64,000 nucleotides of DNA, taken from NCBI GenBank assembly GCA_964639245.1, contig CAZXCU010000011.1, positions 124,001 through 188,000 on the forward strand. Direction: 5' to 3'. Of this stretch, positions 8,460-17,210 are shown piece by piece. A model generated the notes under the pieces. It worked only from the letters and a program-made list of their open reading frames with translations. It was not told the DNA's origin and did not search any database. Positions within the stretch are counted from its first letter, which is position 1, and each line of letters begins with the position of its first letter. The translations under genes and the position numbers were made by a program. This DNA is from SB15 sp964639245. GTDB taxonomy: Bacteria > Chloroflexota > Anaerolineae > Aggregatilineales > J027.

Positions 8460-9541
8460 CACCCTCAATTATTCTGGACGCACATCTGGATATTGCCCTC
8501 AATAAACTGGCGTTGGGGCGCGATTTTCGCCATGCCAGTTGGGTCAAACGCCGCATGGAAGGCAAACTTCCCGGACACCCCTACGATGATATTGGCGTGG
8601 CAACCGTGGGATTGCCGAATCTGATGTTAGGGCGCACCGGGATTGTTTTTAGTACCCTCTGGGTTAGCCCGCCCGGACAGCCCGCCTGCGAAAAAGTTTA
8701 TTATTTTTCTGCGGAAGAAGCCTACCGTAAAGGCTTGCAGCAGATGGACTATTACCATCGGCTGGCGGATGAAGATGAGCGTATCCGTCTCATTTTTACC
8801 CAGTCCGATTTAGACGCGGTGCTAGAATCGTGGCAACCCGACAAAGAAATCCGTGACCACCGTATCGGATTCGTGGTGTTGATGGAAGGGGCTGACCCGA
8901 TTCTTGAACCCAAGCAGCTCGAAGAATGGTATGCTCGCGGCTTACGCATCATTGGCCCTGCTTGGAACAATACGCGCTATTCCCATGGGACAAACGAACC
9001 CGGCAGGCTGACCGCGTTGGGGCATGAGCTGCTAGAAATCATGGCGGATTTCAACATGATTCTTGACCTGTCCCATTTAGCCGAAGCTGCCTACTACGAA
9101 GCGGTGGATTCCTATGGGGGTGTCATCATCGCTAGCCACAGCAACCCGCGTCATTTTGTCGAAGGGGCGCGTCACCTCTCCGATGATATGATTCGCCGCC
9201 TCGTGGAGCGTGATGGGGTCATGGGGATGGTGCCGTTTAACCAGTTCATGAAAAACGGATGGAAATCAGGTCGTGACCGTAAATCCGACTTGACCGCCGC
9301 CAATGTTATTAACATGATTGACCATGTATGCCAGATTGCGGGCAGCGCCAACCATGTCGGGTTTGGCACTGATTGGGATGGTTTTTTTGGATGGGAAAGC
9401 ATCCCGCTTGAATTTGACTCGCATATTGATTTGTGGAATATCCGCCAGATGCTAGCCGAACGGGGCTACTCGCCGGAAGATATTGAAAAAATCTCCTCCG
9501 GCAATTTTCTCCGTAAACTGCGCGAGAGTCTGCCCACATGA
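8456..9541 (+). CDS. Membrane dipeptidase family (peptidase M19)
   Basis: 361 residues, a TIM-barrel metal-dependent hydrolase of the renal dipeptidase family. Visible signatures: LDAHLDIALN (the HxD metal pair), VVLMEGADPI (bridging Glu), LDLSHLAEAAYYE (His), IIASHSNPRH (His) and HVGFGTDWDGF (Asp). The family cleaves dipeptides, including some with a D-residue. Translationally coupled by ATGA overlaps to both neighbours. Being in one unit with an M42 aminopeptidase suggests a role in peptide turnover. No signal peptide is visible. Confidence 0.9.
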   Translation: MTPSIILDAHLDIALNKLALGRDFRHASWVKRRMEGKLPGHPYDDIGVATVGLPNLMLGRTGIVFSTLWVSPPGQPACEKVYYFSAEEAYRKGLQQMDYYHRLADEDERIRLIFTQSDLDAVLESWQPDKEIRDHRIGFVVLMEGADPILEPKQLEEWYARGLRIIGPAWNNTRYSHGTNEPGRLTALGHELLEIMADFNMILDLSHLAEAAYYEAVDSYGGVIIASHSNPRHFVEGARHLSDDMIRRLVERDGVMGMVPFNQFMKNGWKSGRDRKSDLTAANVINMIDHVCQIAGSANHVGFGTDWDGFFGWESIPLEFDSHIDLWNIRQMLAERGYSPEDIEKISSGNFLRKLRESLPT

Positions 9542-9993
9542 ACCAGAATCAGCAGCAGTATTTGAACCAGCAGCTTGTCCAAATTGGCATTTTGATTGGC
9601 ACACTTGGCACAATTCTGTGTTTGATTGGCCTTTACCCCGGCATCACCGGGCTAGAACCTAAATCCGGTATTGGTGTCCTGCAAATCATGATTACCCTGT
9701 TGGGCATGACACTCATCATGATGGGCGCGATGATTTTCGTTAAAATTGGTTTTTATCCCTCGATAGGCACAAATCTCGCCCAACGGATTGCGATTCGCCT
9801 GACCTTAACCGGATTGCTGTTTTCGGCAGCAGCAGGCTTGTCTGACCTGTTGGGTTATGGATCGAATCCCCCCGAAGGCCCACAAAATGTCCCGGTGCTG
9901 GGTATTTATCAAGTTATCGGGATGGTGACAGGCTTTATAATTGCTTCGCTGGGGGTGCTGCTTTTTGCCCTGCGTGGCCCGCATGTTGAATAA
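9538..9993 (+). CDS. Small four-helix membrane protein, unknown function
   Basis: 151 residues with four hydrophobic stretches: about 16-36, 47-70, 83-100 and 124-145. The N-terminus is rich in Gln and Asn, and a loop NPPEGPQNVP precedes the last helix. No domain recognised. It is coupled to the M19 gene by an ATGA overlap and closes the operon; its stop lies 4 bases from the stop of the convergent acpS, with no obvious terminator hairpin between them. Confidence 0.7.
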   Translation: MNQNQQQYLNQQLVQIGILIGTLGTILCLIGLYPGITGLEPKSGIGVLQIMITLLGMTLIMMGAMIFVKIGFYPSIGTNLAQRIAIRLTLTGLLFSAAAGLSDLLGYGSNPPEGPQNVPVLGIYQVIGMVTGFIIASLGVLLFALRGPHVE

Positions 9994-9997
9994 AACA

Positions 9998-10360
9998 TCA
10001 CAGCGCCACGACAAACGCAATCGCATGAGACTCGGTGTGGCTCAAAGAAATATCCCATGTTGTTAGCCCCATCTCAGTTGCCAGACGTGCCGCTTCTCCG
10101 TGCAACGTCAACACAGGTCGCCCGCGCTCATCATGCAAAATTTCAATTTCTACCCAGCGAATATCCCCAATCCCTGTCCCGATGGCTTTGGCAACCGCTT
10201 CCTTGGCGGCAAACCGCGCCGCCAATCGCCGTACCTGATTTTGACACAAACTGCGTTCCCGCTCGGTAAAAAATCGCTGGTAAAAGCGTTCACCATGACG
10301 GGAGGCTGCCCGTTCTAAACGCGCAACCTCAATCATATCCACGCCGACGCGCAATGTCAT
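9998..10360 (-). CDS. acpS: Holo-[acyl-carrier-protein] synthase
   Basis: 120 residues, standard AcpS length. It transfers the 4'-phosphopantetheine arm from CoA to apo-ACP, starting fatty acid synthesis. The two Mg ligands are visible in GVDMIEVARLE (D8) and in RFAAKEAVAKAIGTG (the Glu of the KEA motif). The C-terminal ISLSHTESHAIAFVVAL matches the family signature. It lies 3 bases downstream of the ArsR-type regulator, so it shares that regulator's promoter and operator. Confidence 0.93.
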   Translation of the reverse strand: MTLRVGVDMIEVARLERAASRHGERFYQRFFTERERSLCQNQVRRLAARFAAKEAVAKAIGTGIGDIRWVEIEILHDERGRPVLTLHGEAARLATEMGLTTWDISLSHTESHAIAFVVAL

Positions 10361-10363
10361 GGG

Positions 10364-10969
10364 CTATCCTTCTTCCGGCGCAAGCCAGTAATGGCTTCCG
10401 GCGCGTTCCCGCCGCATAAAGCCGTACTCCACCAGATTACGACGCAGCGTGGCATAATCTTCATGAAATTCGGTCAAAATTTCATTGACCTGTTTTTCGG
10501 TATAGTGGATATTGGCTTCAAATTGAGTTGCCAGCCAGCGCAAAATCACCAGCCATTTTTTCTCTTTGACCGGAAACTTTGTGATACGCCCATCATTCGT
10601 ATAATCGCGCAGCACTTTTTTATCTTCCTCACCCCAATCCAGCGTATCAATCCACGCATTGTTGGATTTTTTCTCTGCATATTCTGTCAGCGGCGCTTCC
10701 ATTTCAGCGACATAGGTTTTGAAACGTGCCAGGCCTTTTTCATTCAGCCGATAAAAACGCTGATTACCCGCCATGCGTAAATGCAGCAATCCGGCATTGT
10801 GCATCTTACTGATATGATGCGAAACGGTGGGTTCGGAAAGTTTGAGCATTTCGGCCATCTCCGACACGTTCCGTTCCTTTTCGGTCAGCCATCTTAGCAA
10901 CTTGAGACGGTTTTCATCCGCCAGTGTTTTGAGAAGGTACAAAAACTCCAGTTCTTGCCCACTGTCCAT
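10364..10969 (-). CDS. ArsR-type winged-helix regulator with C-terminal DUF2087
   Basis: 201 residues. Residues 8-75 are an ArsR winged helix (LKTLADENRLKLLRWL, then SEPTVSHHISKMHNAGLL and RFYRLNEKGL). Residues about 118-198 match DUF2087: LRDYTNDGRITKFPVKEKKW, then WLATQFEANIHYTEKQVNEIL and RRNLVEYGFMRRE. No cysteine-based metal site is visible, so the signal is unknown. The ribosome site AAGGAGA (10976-10982) touches a perfect inverted repeat at 10981-11012, which suggests repression of its own gene. acpS follows 3 bases later. Confidence 0.88.
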   Translation of the reverse strand: MDSGQELEFLYLLKTLADENRLKLLRWLTEKERNVSEMAEMLKLSEPTVSHHISKMHNAGLLHLRMAGNQRFYRLNEKGLARFKTYVAEMEAPLTEYAEKKSNNAWIDTLDWGEEDKKVLRDYTNDGRITKFPVKEKKWLVILRWLATQFEANIHYTEKQVNEILTEFHEDYATLRRNLVEYGFMRRERAGSHYWLAPEEG

Positions 10970-10980
10970 GATTTTTCTCC

Positions 10981-11012
10981 TTAGATATTTATAAAATTAG
11001 ATAAATATCTAA
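10981..11012. promoter_or_regulatory. 12-8-12 inverted repeat, probable operator of the ArsR-type gene
   Basis: TTAGATATTTAT at 10981-10992 and its exact complement ATAAATATCTAA at 11001-11012 are separated by 8 bases. AT-rich 12-mer dyads are typical of ArsR/SmtB operators. It starts 12 bases before the regulator's ATG, so a bound dimer would cover the promoter or the start of the transcript. Confidence 0.75.
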
Positions 11013-11057
11013 TTTGAAGTATATCGAAATTCGACAAGTCGTCAAGTGGATAAAATA

Positions 11058-11084
11058 AAAATGACTGGAATATCCAGCCATTTT
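11058..11084 (-). terminator. Intrinsic terminator of the M16/UDP-glucose dehydrogenase operon
   Basis: On the minus strand, AAAATG and CATTTT flank TGGA-type inner arms (CTGGA/TCCAG) around a 3-base ATA loop, with a single A-C mismatch. A T-rich tail (TTTTTATTTTAT) follows. It lies 17 bases after the stop of the last operon gene. Confidence 0.7.
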
Positions 11085-11100
11085 CAGAGGTCTTTTGCTT

Positions 11101-12387
11101 TTAGTAGGGCAAGCCATCGAGTTCTGGCCCGGCAACCGCCAGCGAAAAGGCATCCGGTTGCCAATAGGCTTGCATGGCGGCTTGTAGTTGGTCTACCGTC
11201 AAACTGTACATCATCACGGTATAATTCCGCAGATAATCCAAGCCTAAGTTGTAGCGCTCCATTGCTAGCAAATTGCCCGCTACCCCTTCGTTGCTTTCTA
11301 AACGAAGCGGCAGTCGTCCCGTGAGATTGGCTTGGCTGTCCGACAAATCTTCGGCGCTAACCGGTTCTTTGATCATTTTTTCCAACTCAACCCGAATGCT
11401 GTCCACCGCTTGTTTGACATTTTTAGGATTCACCCCTGCCGTTACTCGCCATGGGCCTTGATGAATCCCGCCTTCCAGACTGCTGTTGCAGTAGTAGGCC
11501 AAGCCCTGTTCTTCACGGACAGATTTCCCCAAGCGCCCGAACATGCCGAATACCCCTAGCACATGATTGACCACATTGGCAGCGATAAAATCCTCCGCAT
11601 GACGCGCAGGCCCCGGCACCCCCAATACAATATCGCTCTGGGTTTTGCCCGGCAACGCCACTGCTTGATATTGAATTTGGGTCGGTTTTGCAACGGGGGA
11701 TTGGGTAAAATCGGTTTTCTGTACTGGATTTTGCCACCCACCCAGCGATTTTTCGACTTCAGCAATGACCTTGGCGGTTTCGACAGCCCCCACAATCGCC
11801 AGAATCATCGATCCCGGCCCGAACTGCTGTTGATGAAAGGTCGCCAAATCCTGCGGGGTGAGGGCGCTCACAGTTTCGACAGTACCCGATGCCCCGCGAT
11901 GCTGAATATGGTCAGAGGGATAGGTCAGTTCTTGAAATTTCCGATTCGCCATATAGCGCGTGCTTTGCTGGTTATATTTTAAACCTGTCACCGCCTGCGC
12001 TTTGAGGACATTGACATGTTCTGCCGGAAAAGTCGGATTTTGCAACACATCGCCAAGTAAATCCAGGAGAATAGGCAAATCTTCCGCGAGCGCTTTGCCA
12101 TCAAATGAGGTGAGATAGCGGCCTGAACTGACTTCCAGACTCATGCCTGCGCTTTCCAGCGTTTCATGGAGTGTCTCATAGTCCCGTTGGGTCGTCCCAT
12201 ACATCGCTGCTTCGGCGGCAATGGCTGCAATCCCCGCCTGTGACGGATTTTCAAAGATTGCCCCACCCGCGAATGAGCCTGTGACCACCACCGATTGAGC
12301 ATCAAAATTCTCGCGGACAAGCAGCACCGCCCCATTTGGTAAAAGGTGACGGGTAATGTCATCTGAACCGGGAATCGCGTTAGGCAT
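11101..12387 (-). CDS. M16 peptidase-family protein, catalytic motif missing
   Basis: 428 residues with the two-half M16 architecture, but the first half lacks HxxEH: the matching region reads AGIAAIAAEAAMYGTT. The C-terminal half keeps the family feel (GRLGKSVREEQGLAYYCNSS and RVTAGVNPKNVKQAVD). Such inactive subunits pair with an active one, as in mitochondrial processing peptidase alpha/beta and bacterial paired M16 proteins. The active partner gene lies directly upstream with an 8-base overlap. I chose the ATG at 12387 because GAGGAAG sits six bases before it; ATGs at 12402 and 12411 lie further inside the upstream gene. Confidence 0.87.
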   Translation of the reverse strand: MPNAIPGSDDITRHLLPNGAVLLVRENFDAQSVVVTGSFAGGAIFENPSQAGIAAIAAEAAMYGTTQRDYETLHETLESAGMSLEVSSGRYLTSFDGKALAEDLPILLDLLGDVLQNPTFPAEHVNVLKAQAVTGLKYNQQSTRYMANRKFQELTYPSDHIQHRGASGTVETVSALTPQDLATFHQQQFGPGSMILAIVGAVETAKVIAEVEKSLGGWQNPVQKTDFTQSPVAKPTQIQYQAVALPGKTQSDIVLGVPGPARHAEDFIAANVVNHVLGVFGMFGRLGKSVREEQGLAYYCNSSLEGGIHQGPWRVTAGVNPKNVKQAVDSIRVELEKMIKEPVSAEDLSDSQANLTGRLPLRLESNEGVAGNLLAMERYNLGLDYLRNYTVMMYSLTVDQLQAAMQAYWQPDAFSLAVAGPELDGLPY

Positions 12388-13687
12388 AATCGGCTTCCTC
12401 ATCCATTTCAAAGGGGAGCGTTTGGGGGATAAAACGACCTACCGTGCGCTGTGACGGTTTGAGATATTTTTCCGCCACCGCCTGCACTTCTTCGAGCGTC
12501 ACGGCTTCTAACTGGCTGACAAAATCGGTAAATAAGGTATAACTGTCCAGCATTTCTGCATAACCCAACCAGTAGGCTTGTCCGGTTACGCCTTCGGTGG
12601 CATAGGCAAAGGCGGCTTTGGCCTGTTTTTTGGCCTTGTCCAGTTCCTTCTGGGTTAGTGGATGGGTTTTGATGTCGGCTAGGACAGCATCCAGCGCGGA
12701 TTCTGCCTCTTCCAACGTTTTGTCATCATTCACCGCTAAGGTAATCGTATAGCCGAACGGGTCTTTGGTCATGTACAAATGACCGGAGGCACTCGCGGCA
12801 ATGCCTGTCTCAACCAACCCGCGATACAACCGCGAGGTTTTGTTATCAATATTGCCGCCGCCGGGGCCACTGGGGCCACCGAGGATGCTATCCAGTGCCG
12901 CAAAAGCAAACCATTCGGCATCCGACACCGCCGGAGCGCGGTACATCACTTCTAAAAAGGCGGTATTGCCGGGACGTTCTACATTGACCCGCCGTTCGCC
13001 CATCTGAGATGGCTCTTTCCGCGTAACAGGGGGTGGTTCGCTACCGCGTGGCAGTTCCCCATACACCTGCTCGATTTTTTTCAGCATTTCGGCGCTGTCA
13101 AACGCACCCACCGCCACAATGATGGCGTTGTTCGGACTGTAGTAACGCTTGTAGTGGTTATACAAATCGTCCCGTGACATGGACTCTAAGTCCGCCATAT
13201 CCCCGATGATGGTATGGTGGTAAGGATGGACACGGAAAGCTGCCCCCTGTACTTCCTCATTCAACCAGAACATCGGGCTGTTTTCTGACCCCTGTCGTTC
13301 CGAAATGATGACCGTGCGTTCCGACTCGGTTTCTGCGGTGTCAAAAATCGCGTTGACCATGCGGTCAGCTTCCGCCTGAATCGCCAGATCAATACGGTCT
13401 GCGGGCAACGTTTCATAATAGGCGGTGTAATCGAAGGATGTTTGCGCGTTCCAGATTCCCCCGTTGCGGTCAATTTCACGGTCAAGCACCCCTGCCGGAT
13501 ATTGCGGAGTCCCTTTGAACATCATATGCTCAACCCAGTGAGAAATCCCTGTTTGTCCGGTGGGTTCGTTACGACTGCCAACCCGATAAAACACCCAGAA
13601 ACTAATCAGGGGGGCGCTGTGAAGCTCCTTCAACAGCACCACCGCCCCGTTATCCAGAACGTGTCGTGAGACTTCCTGATTACTCAT
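12380..13687 (-). CDS. M16 zinc peptidase, catalytic subunit
   Basis: 435 residues. The zinc site is intact: H50-W-V-E53-H54 followed by MMFKGT, with the distal Glu probably at E130 in VIISERQ. The second half carries the substrate-cradling features (GGNIDNKTSRLYRGLVETGIA). There is no signal peptide, so it is cytosolic or released with its partner. It overlaps the UDP-glucose dehydrogenase stop by 8 bases and the inactive M16 gene by 8 bases, which implies balanced production of a heterodimer. Confidence 0.92.
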   Translation of the reverse strand: MSNQEVSRHVLDNGAVVLLKELHSAPLISFWVFYRVGSRNEPTGQTGISHWVEHMMFKGTPQYPAGVLDREIDRNGGIWNAQTSFDYTAYYETLPADRIDLAIQAEADRMVNAIFDTAETESERTVIISERQGSENSPMFWLNEEVQGAAFRVHPYHHTIIGDMADLESMSRDDLYNHYKRYYSPNNAIIVAVGAFDSAEMLKKIEQVYGELPRGSEPPPVTRKEPSQMGERRVNVERPGNTAFLEVMYRAPAVSDAEWFAFAALDSILGGPSGPGGGNIDNKTSRLYRGLVETGIAASASGHLYMTKDPFGYTITLAVNDDKTLEEAESALDAVLADIKTHPLTQKELDKAKKQAKAAFAYATEGVTGQAYWLGYAEMLDSYTLFTDFVSQLEAVTLEEVQAVAEKYLKPSQRTVGRFIPQTLPFEMDEEADYA

Positions 13688-14996
13688 TTTCTTGTCCGCT
13701 ATACCCGCGCCCTACCCCACGATAGGTGAATCCGTAGCTTTTCATCAGGGCAGGTTCGTACATATTGCGCCCATCAATCAAAATGGGTTCGCGCATCAAC
13801 TCTTTGATTTTCCGCATATCGAGTTGTTTAAATTCATTCCAAGGCGCTAACACAATAAGCGCATCGGCATCTTTTGCCAATTCCAGCGCATCTTGGGTCA
13901 TTTCCATATAGGGCATAATCTTACTGGCATTTTCCATTGCTACCGGGTCATAGCCGCGTACTTTTGCCCCGCGTCCGTTCAAGTAATCTCCAATGGTGAT
14001 GGAGGGTGCTTCACGCATATCATCGGTATCTTGTTTGAAAGCCAAGCCCAACAGCCCGATATTTTTGCCTTTGACAGATCCCCAGAGGCTTTCCAACTTT
14101 AAAATTACCTGTTTACGCTGGAAATCGTTAATTTGCATGACCGCTTCAAGCAATTGCGGATGCGTGCCATGCACTTGTGCCATATGTGCCAGCGCTTTGA
14201 CATCTTTGGGGAAACATGACCCACCGTAGCCGACCCCCGCTTCAAGGAAAGCCGCCCCGATGCGTTTGTCGTAGCCCATACCGGTGGCAACTTCTTTGAC
14301 ATCTGCGCCCAAAGTTTCGCAAATATTGGCGATTTCGTTGATAAAGCTGATTTTGGTAGCAAGGAAGGCATTCGACGCATATTTAATCATTTCGGCGGTG
14401 CGTAAATCCGTCACCACAATTGGCGCACGCAACGGCAGGTGCAGTTGTGCGACTCGATCTGCCGCTTCCAAATCGGTTGAACCGAGAACGGTGCGGTCTG
14501 GATTGAAAAAGTCCCGCACGGCTGACCCTTCGCGCAGAAATTCGGGGCAGCTGACCACCGAAAATTTAATCGGGTTGGGTTGATTTTCGCGGATAATATC
14601 AGCAACCCAATCGCCTGTTCCCACAGGAACGGTAGATTTATTAATGATAATGAGGGGTTGTTTCATCATCTTAGCAATGGATTCGGCTGCCATCCGCACA
14701 TATTGCAAATCGGCTTCGCCATCCACGCCAGAAGGGGTTCCCACGCAAATAAAGACAAATTCGGCATCTTCGAGCGCTTCTTCATACGAAGTAGTAAAGC
14801 TCAACCGTCCGACTTTAATATTGCGTTCGACCACTTCCTTTAAGCCCGGTTCGTAAATGGGCAAAATGGCCTGACGTAGATTTTTGATGCGGTCTTCATT
14901 GATGTCTAAGGCGCGAACACGGTTTCCTAAATCGGCAAAGGCGGTGCCGGTCACGAGACCTACATAGCCAACCCCAACGACACAGATATTACGCAT
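13680..14996 (-). CDS. ugd: UDP-glucose 6-dehydrogenase
   Basis: 438 residues from the ATG at 14996; a longer frame to 15092 adds unrelated residues that overlap the upstream lipoprotein gene. It oxidises UDP-glucose to UDP-glucuronate with two NAD+. Seen: GVGYVGLVTG (7-16, NAD fold), VGTPSG, NKSTVPVGTG, PEFLREGSAV, K205 in EMIKYASN, and catalytic C261 in GVGYGGSCFPKD. The C-terminal UDP-binding domain starts near 310. UDP-glucuronate feeds capsule or glycolipid synthesis, which fits the flippase-like and FAD oxidoreductase genes upstream in this operon. UDP-mannose/ManNAc dehydrogenases are close relatives. Confidence 0.9.
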   Translation of the reverse strand: MRNICVVGVGYVGLVTGTAFADLGNRVRALDINEDRIKNLRQAILPIYEPGLKEVVERNIKVGRLSFTTSYEEALEDAEFVFICVGTPSGVDGEADLQYVRMAAESIAKMMKQPLIIINKSTVPVGTGDWVADIIRENQPNPIKFSVVSCPEFLREGSAVRDFFNPDRTVLGSTDLEAADRVAQLHLPLRAPIVVTDLRTAEMIKYASNAFLATKISFINEIANICETLGADVKEVATGMGYDKRIGAAFLEAGVGYGGSCFPKDVKALAHMAQVHGTHPQLLEAVMQINDFQRKQVILKLESLWGSVKGKNIGLLGLAFKQDTDDMREAPSITIGDYLNGRGAKVRGYDPVAMENASKIMPYMEMTQDALELAKDADALIVLAPWNEFKQLDMRKIKELMREPILIDGRNMYEPALMKSYGFTYRGVGRGYSGQENE

Positions 14997-15003
14997 TGGT
15001 TCT

Positions 15004-15900
15004 TTATCCTTCTGAACACTCTGATAGATTTTCGACGACGCGGAGGCGTTTTTCCGAACTGACGGTTGTCCCCCGCCATGCAGCACGGTCAATTAAAAAT
15101 GTACCGTCTGGCTGTTCGGTCAAGCCGTCTTTGTCATTTGTATAGACAAACGTTACCCAATAATCGCCCGCAGGCAGCCCAAGACCCGTGGGCGAAAATG
15201 CGATGCCGGACTCCGGCCCTAAACTCTGAACCCACAAGCCCAGATCATCTTCTTCTTGCACAAAAGTTGTATTCGGGGCTAATTCAACAAAATCACTTCG
15301 CAACTGTGGTTCTTGAATCGCCAAGCGCGGCCCCACCGGGCTGTTGTTGATGCTCAACATCCACAGACCATTTTTATAAAAATACAATGCCCCATTCGAG
15401 ACATTGATGACTTCCAGTGTAAAAGGAATAAATTCGCCTGCGACCCCACATTCCGCTTCAAAACGCAGCGTCACGAACAGGTCGCCGTTGTCTTGCAGCG
15501 CCTTAATTTCCGCACTATTGGAGGTTGGTGTAGCTTGCGGAATCGGAGTTTCGGTGGGGGTTTCAGGGATAGCGGTGTGGGTCGGCGCAAGTGTAACCGT
15601 GGGTTGAATCGCTGATTCAATGATTTCTTCGGTGGCTTCCTGAGTGGCCTCTGATAGATTTTCGGTGGCTTCTGCCGTAAGTTCCTCAGTTGGTTCGCGT
15701 GTGGGTGGTTCGGTAGGAGCAGGTGAAGCCGTGAAGGTGACCCGGATATTCGCCGCAATTTGCGATGGCTCAAGCGTAACATCGGTTTTGGGCGCAGGAT
15801 CATCGGCTGCATTACATGCCGCCAAAAATACGAACAAGAGTGAAAAAAGGTAAAAAATCCCGCTCCGCTTGAGGAGATGGGTGGATTTTCTAGCTCTCAT
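15004..15900 (-). CDS. Secreted lipoprotein with Thr/Glu/Pro-rich linker and beta domain
   Basis: 298 residues from the ATG at 15900 (GAG-rich upstream; the next gene's stop overlaps it as ATGA). The N-terminus RARKSTHLLKRSG, a hydrophobic core and the lipobox LAAC mark a lipoprotein. Residues about 32-130 are low-complexity Thr/Glu/Pro/Ala, a likely surface stalk. The C-terminal 165 residues look like a beta sandwich (GEFIPFTLEVINVSNGALYF, GDYWVTFVYTNDKDG). I do not recognise a named family. In an operon with glycan genes, it may be a cell-envelope protein. Confidence 0.75.
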   Translation of the reverse strand: MRARKSTHLLKRSGIFYLFSLLFVFLAACNAADDPAPKTDVTLEPSQIAANIRVTFTASPAPTEPPTREPTEELTAEATENLSEATQEATEEIIESAIQPTVTLAPTHTAIPETPTETPIPQATPTSNSAEIKALQDNGDLFVTLRFEAECGVAGEFIPFTLEVINVSNGALYFYKNGLWMLSINNSPVGPRLAIQEPQLRSDFVELAPNTTFVQEEDDLGLWVQSLGPESGIAFSPTGLGLPAGDYWVTFVYTNDKDGLTEQPDGTFLIDRAAWRGTTVSSEKRLRVVENLSECSEG

Positions 15901-17210
15901 TTCAAATCCTCCCCCACCAAGCGTGCTGCCCGCCGTCCAATTTCCACTGCGTAATTTGTCCCTCTGTCCCAAGGATACACCTGACTCATGCTTGCCCAAT
16001 AAATTCCCTGAATGGGGGTGCGCAAATCGGGGATATTCTGGCTGTGATTCACCGTCGGTAAGGGTTGGGCGTAGGGAGCGCGAAAAACCCACCAGCGCCG
16101 TATCCAATCGGAGGCAAACTGTGGATTCACTTTTTGAAGCGATGCGGTAAAAAGCTGCATCAGATCATCGTCGTTCATATGAAAGTAGCGATGGTCAGGC
16201 AGCACATAATCCCCCAGATACACCAGATGATCATTGCCAAAATGGGCTTTATCCATGTAATTGGTATGCTCGACAATCGCCAGAATAGGAAATTCATTCT
16301 GAGCTTTATCGGGCGTTTCAGCAGGTAAACTCAGCCAGTAGGTGCCATTCGTCATGACTTGCTGTTTGAGCGCAAGAATCACCACCACCGCGCCCATGCT
16401 GCGTAATTGGCTCACTTTTTGGGCGTAGCTGCCCTGTAGGGTTGGAACAAGTTTGAGGAGCAAACGCGGCGAAGTTGTGCTAATGACCGCATCAAAAACT
16501 TGCGGCCCATTGGCAGCCTCGACTTTAATTTTTCCGTCGGCTTGTTTTTCAATACACTGAACGGGCGTGTTAAAGTGAAATTTTACGCCTTTGTGGGTCA
16601 ATGCCTCCGCCAAATCCTGTAAAAAGCGTTGAAACCCACCTTCATACGTACCGAGTCGGGTGGTGCGGCTGTGCAAACGCGCCCACATCCACGCCATGTT
16701 TGCTTCCTGATAGAACTCACCGAATTTGCCGATGAGCAAAGGCCGCCACATTTTTTCGTAGAGCGCATCCCCAAAATACCGTCGCAGCCATTCATCGGCG
16801 GTGTATTTTTCCATCCAGCGCCAATTCTTGCCAAGCCGTAAATACAGCATGACCAACCCAAAGCGAATTTTTTCAGGCCATGTCAAAAAAGGGGTGGTCA
16901 GGGCGCTGACTGCCCCATCAATCTGGATGAAATTGCCCTTTGCCCACAGGGAAGTTTTGGGACGGGGGAATAAAATTTTATGCCGCACCCCCAGTTCATC
17001 CGCCAGTTGCAATAAATCTGCATCGGATTGAAACCAGTGATGATAGAATTTTTCCAGTGTCCATTCCCAGCTTTCATCCTGAAAACCGGCTGCCAGCCCG
17101 CCCACCTGTCCTTCAGATTCAAAAAGTGTGGCGGTATGTCCCTGTAAACTGAGTTCCCAAGCGGCTGAGAGTCCGGCTGCACCTGCACCGATGATTGCAA
17201 TATGTGCCAT
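15897..17210 (-). CDS. FAD-dependent amine-oxidase-family oxidoreductase
   Basis: 437 residues. The N-terminal Rossmann motif is clear: IIGAGAAGLSAAWELSLQGH, then LFESEGQVGGLAAGF, as in protoporphyrinogen oxidase, phytoene desaturase and UDP-galactopyranose mutase relatives. The C-terminus closes the FAD site with IQGIYWASMSQVYPWDRGTN. The Tyr/Trp-rich KFYHHWFQSDADLLQL region is typical of envelope-cluster members whose substrates are unknown. It abuts the flippase-like gene (stop next to ATG) and overlaps the lipoprotein start, so a role in lipid or glycan modification is a reasonable guess only. Confidence 0.85.
   Translation of the reverse strand: MAHIAIIGAGAAGLSAAWELSLQGHTATLFESEGQVGGLAAGFQDESWEWTLEKFYHHWFQSDADLLQLADELGVRHKILFPRPKTSLWAKGNFIQIDGAVSALTTPFLTWPEKIRFGLVMLYLRLGKNWRWMEKYTADEWLRRYFGDALYEKMWRPLLIGKFGEFYQEANMAWMWARLHSRTTRLGTYEGGFQRFLQDLAEALTHKGVKFHFNTPVQCIEKQADGKIKVEAANGPQVFDAVISTTSPRLLLKLVPTLQGSYAQKVSQLRSMGAVVVILALKQQVMTNGTYWLSLPAETPDKAQNEFPILAIVEHTNYMDKAHFGNDHLVYLGDYVLPDHRYFHMNDDDLMQLFTASLQKVNPQFASDWIRRWWVFRAPYAQPLPTVNHSQNIPDLRTPIQGIYWASMSQVYPWDRGTNYAVEIGRRAARLVGEDLK

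Noticed and set aside
11101..12387. Possibility that the second M16 gene is a pseudogene
   Set aside because: The frame is full length, coupled to the active subunit, and loss of HxxEH is normal for the partner subunit in paired M16 proteases.
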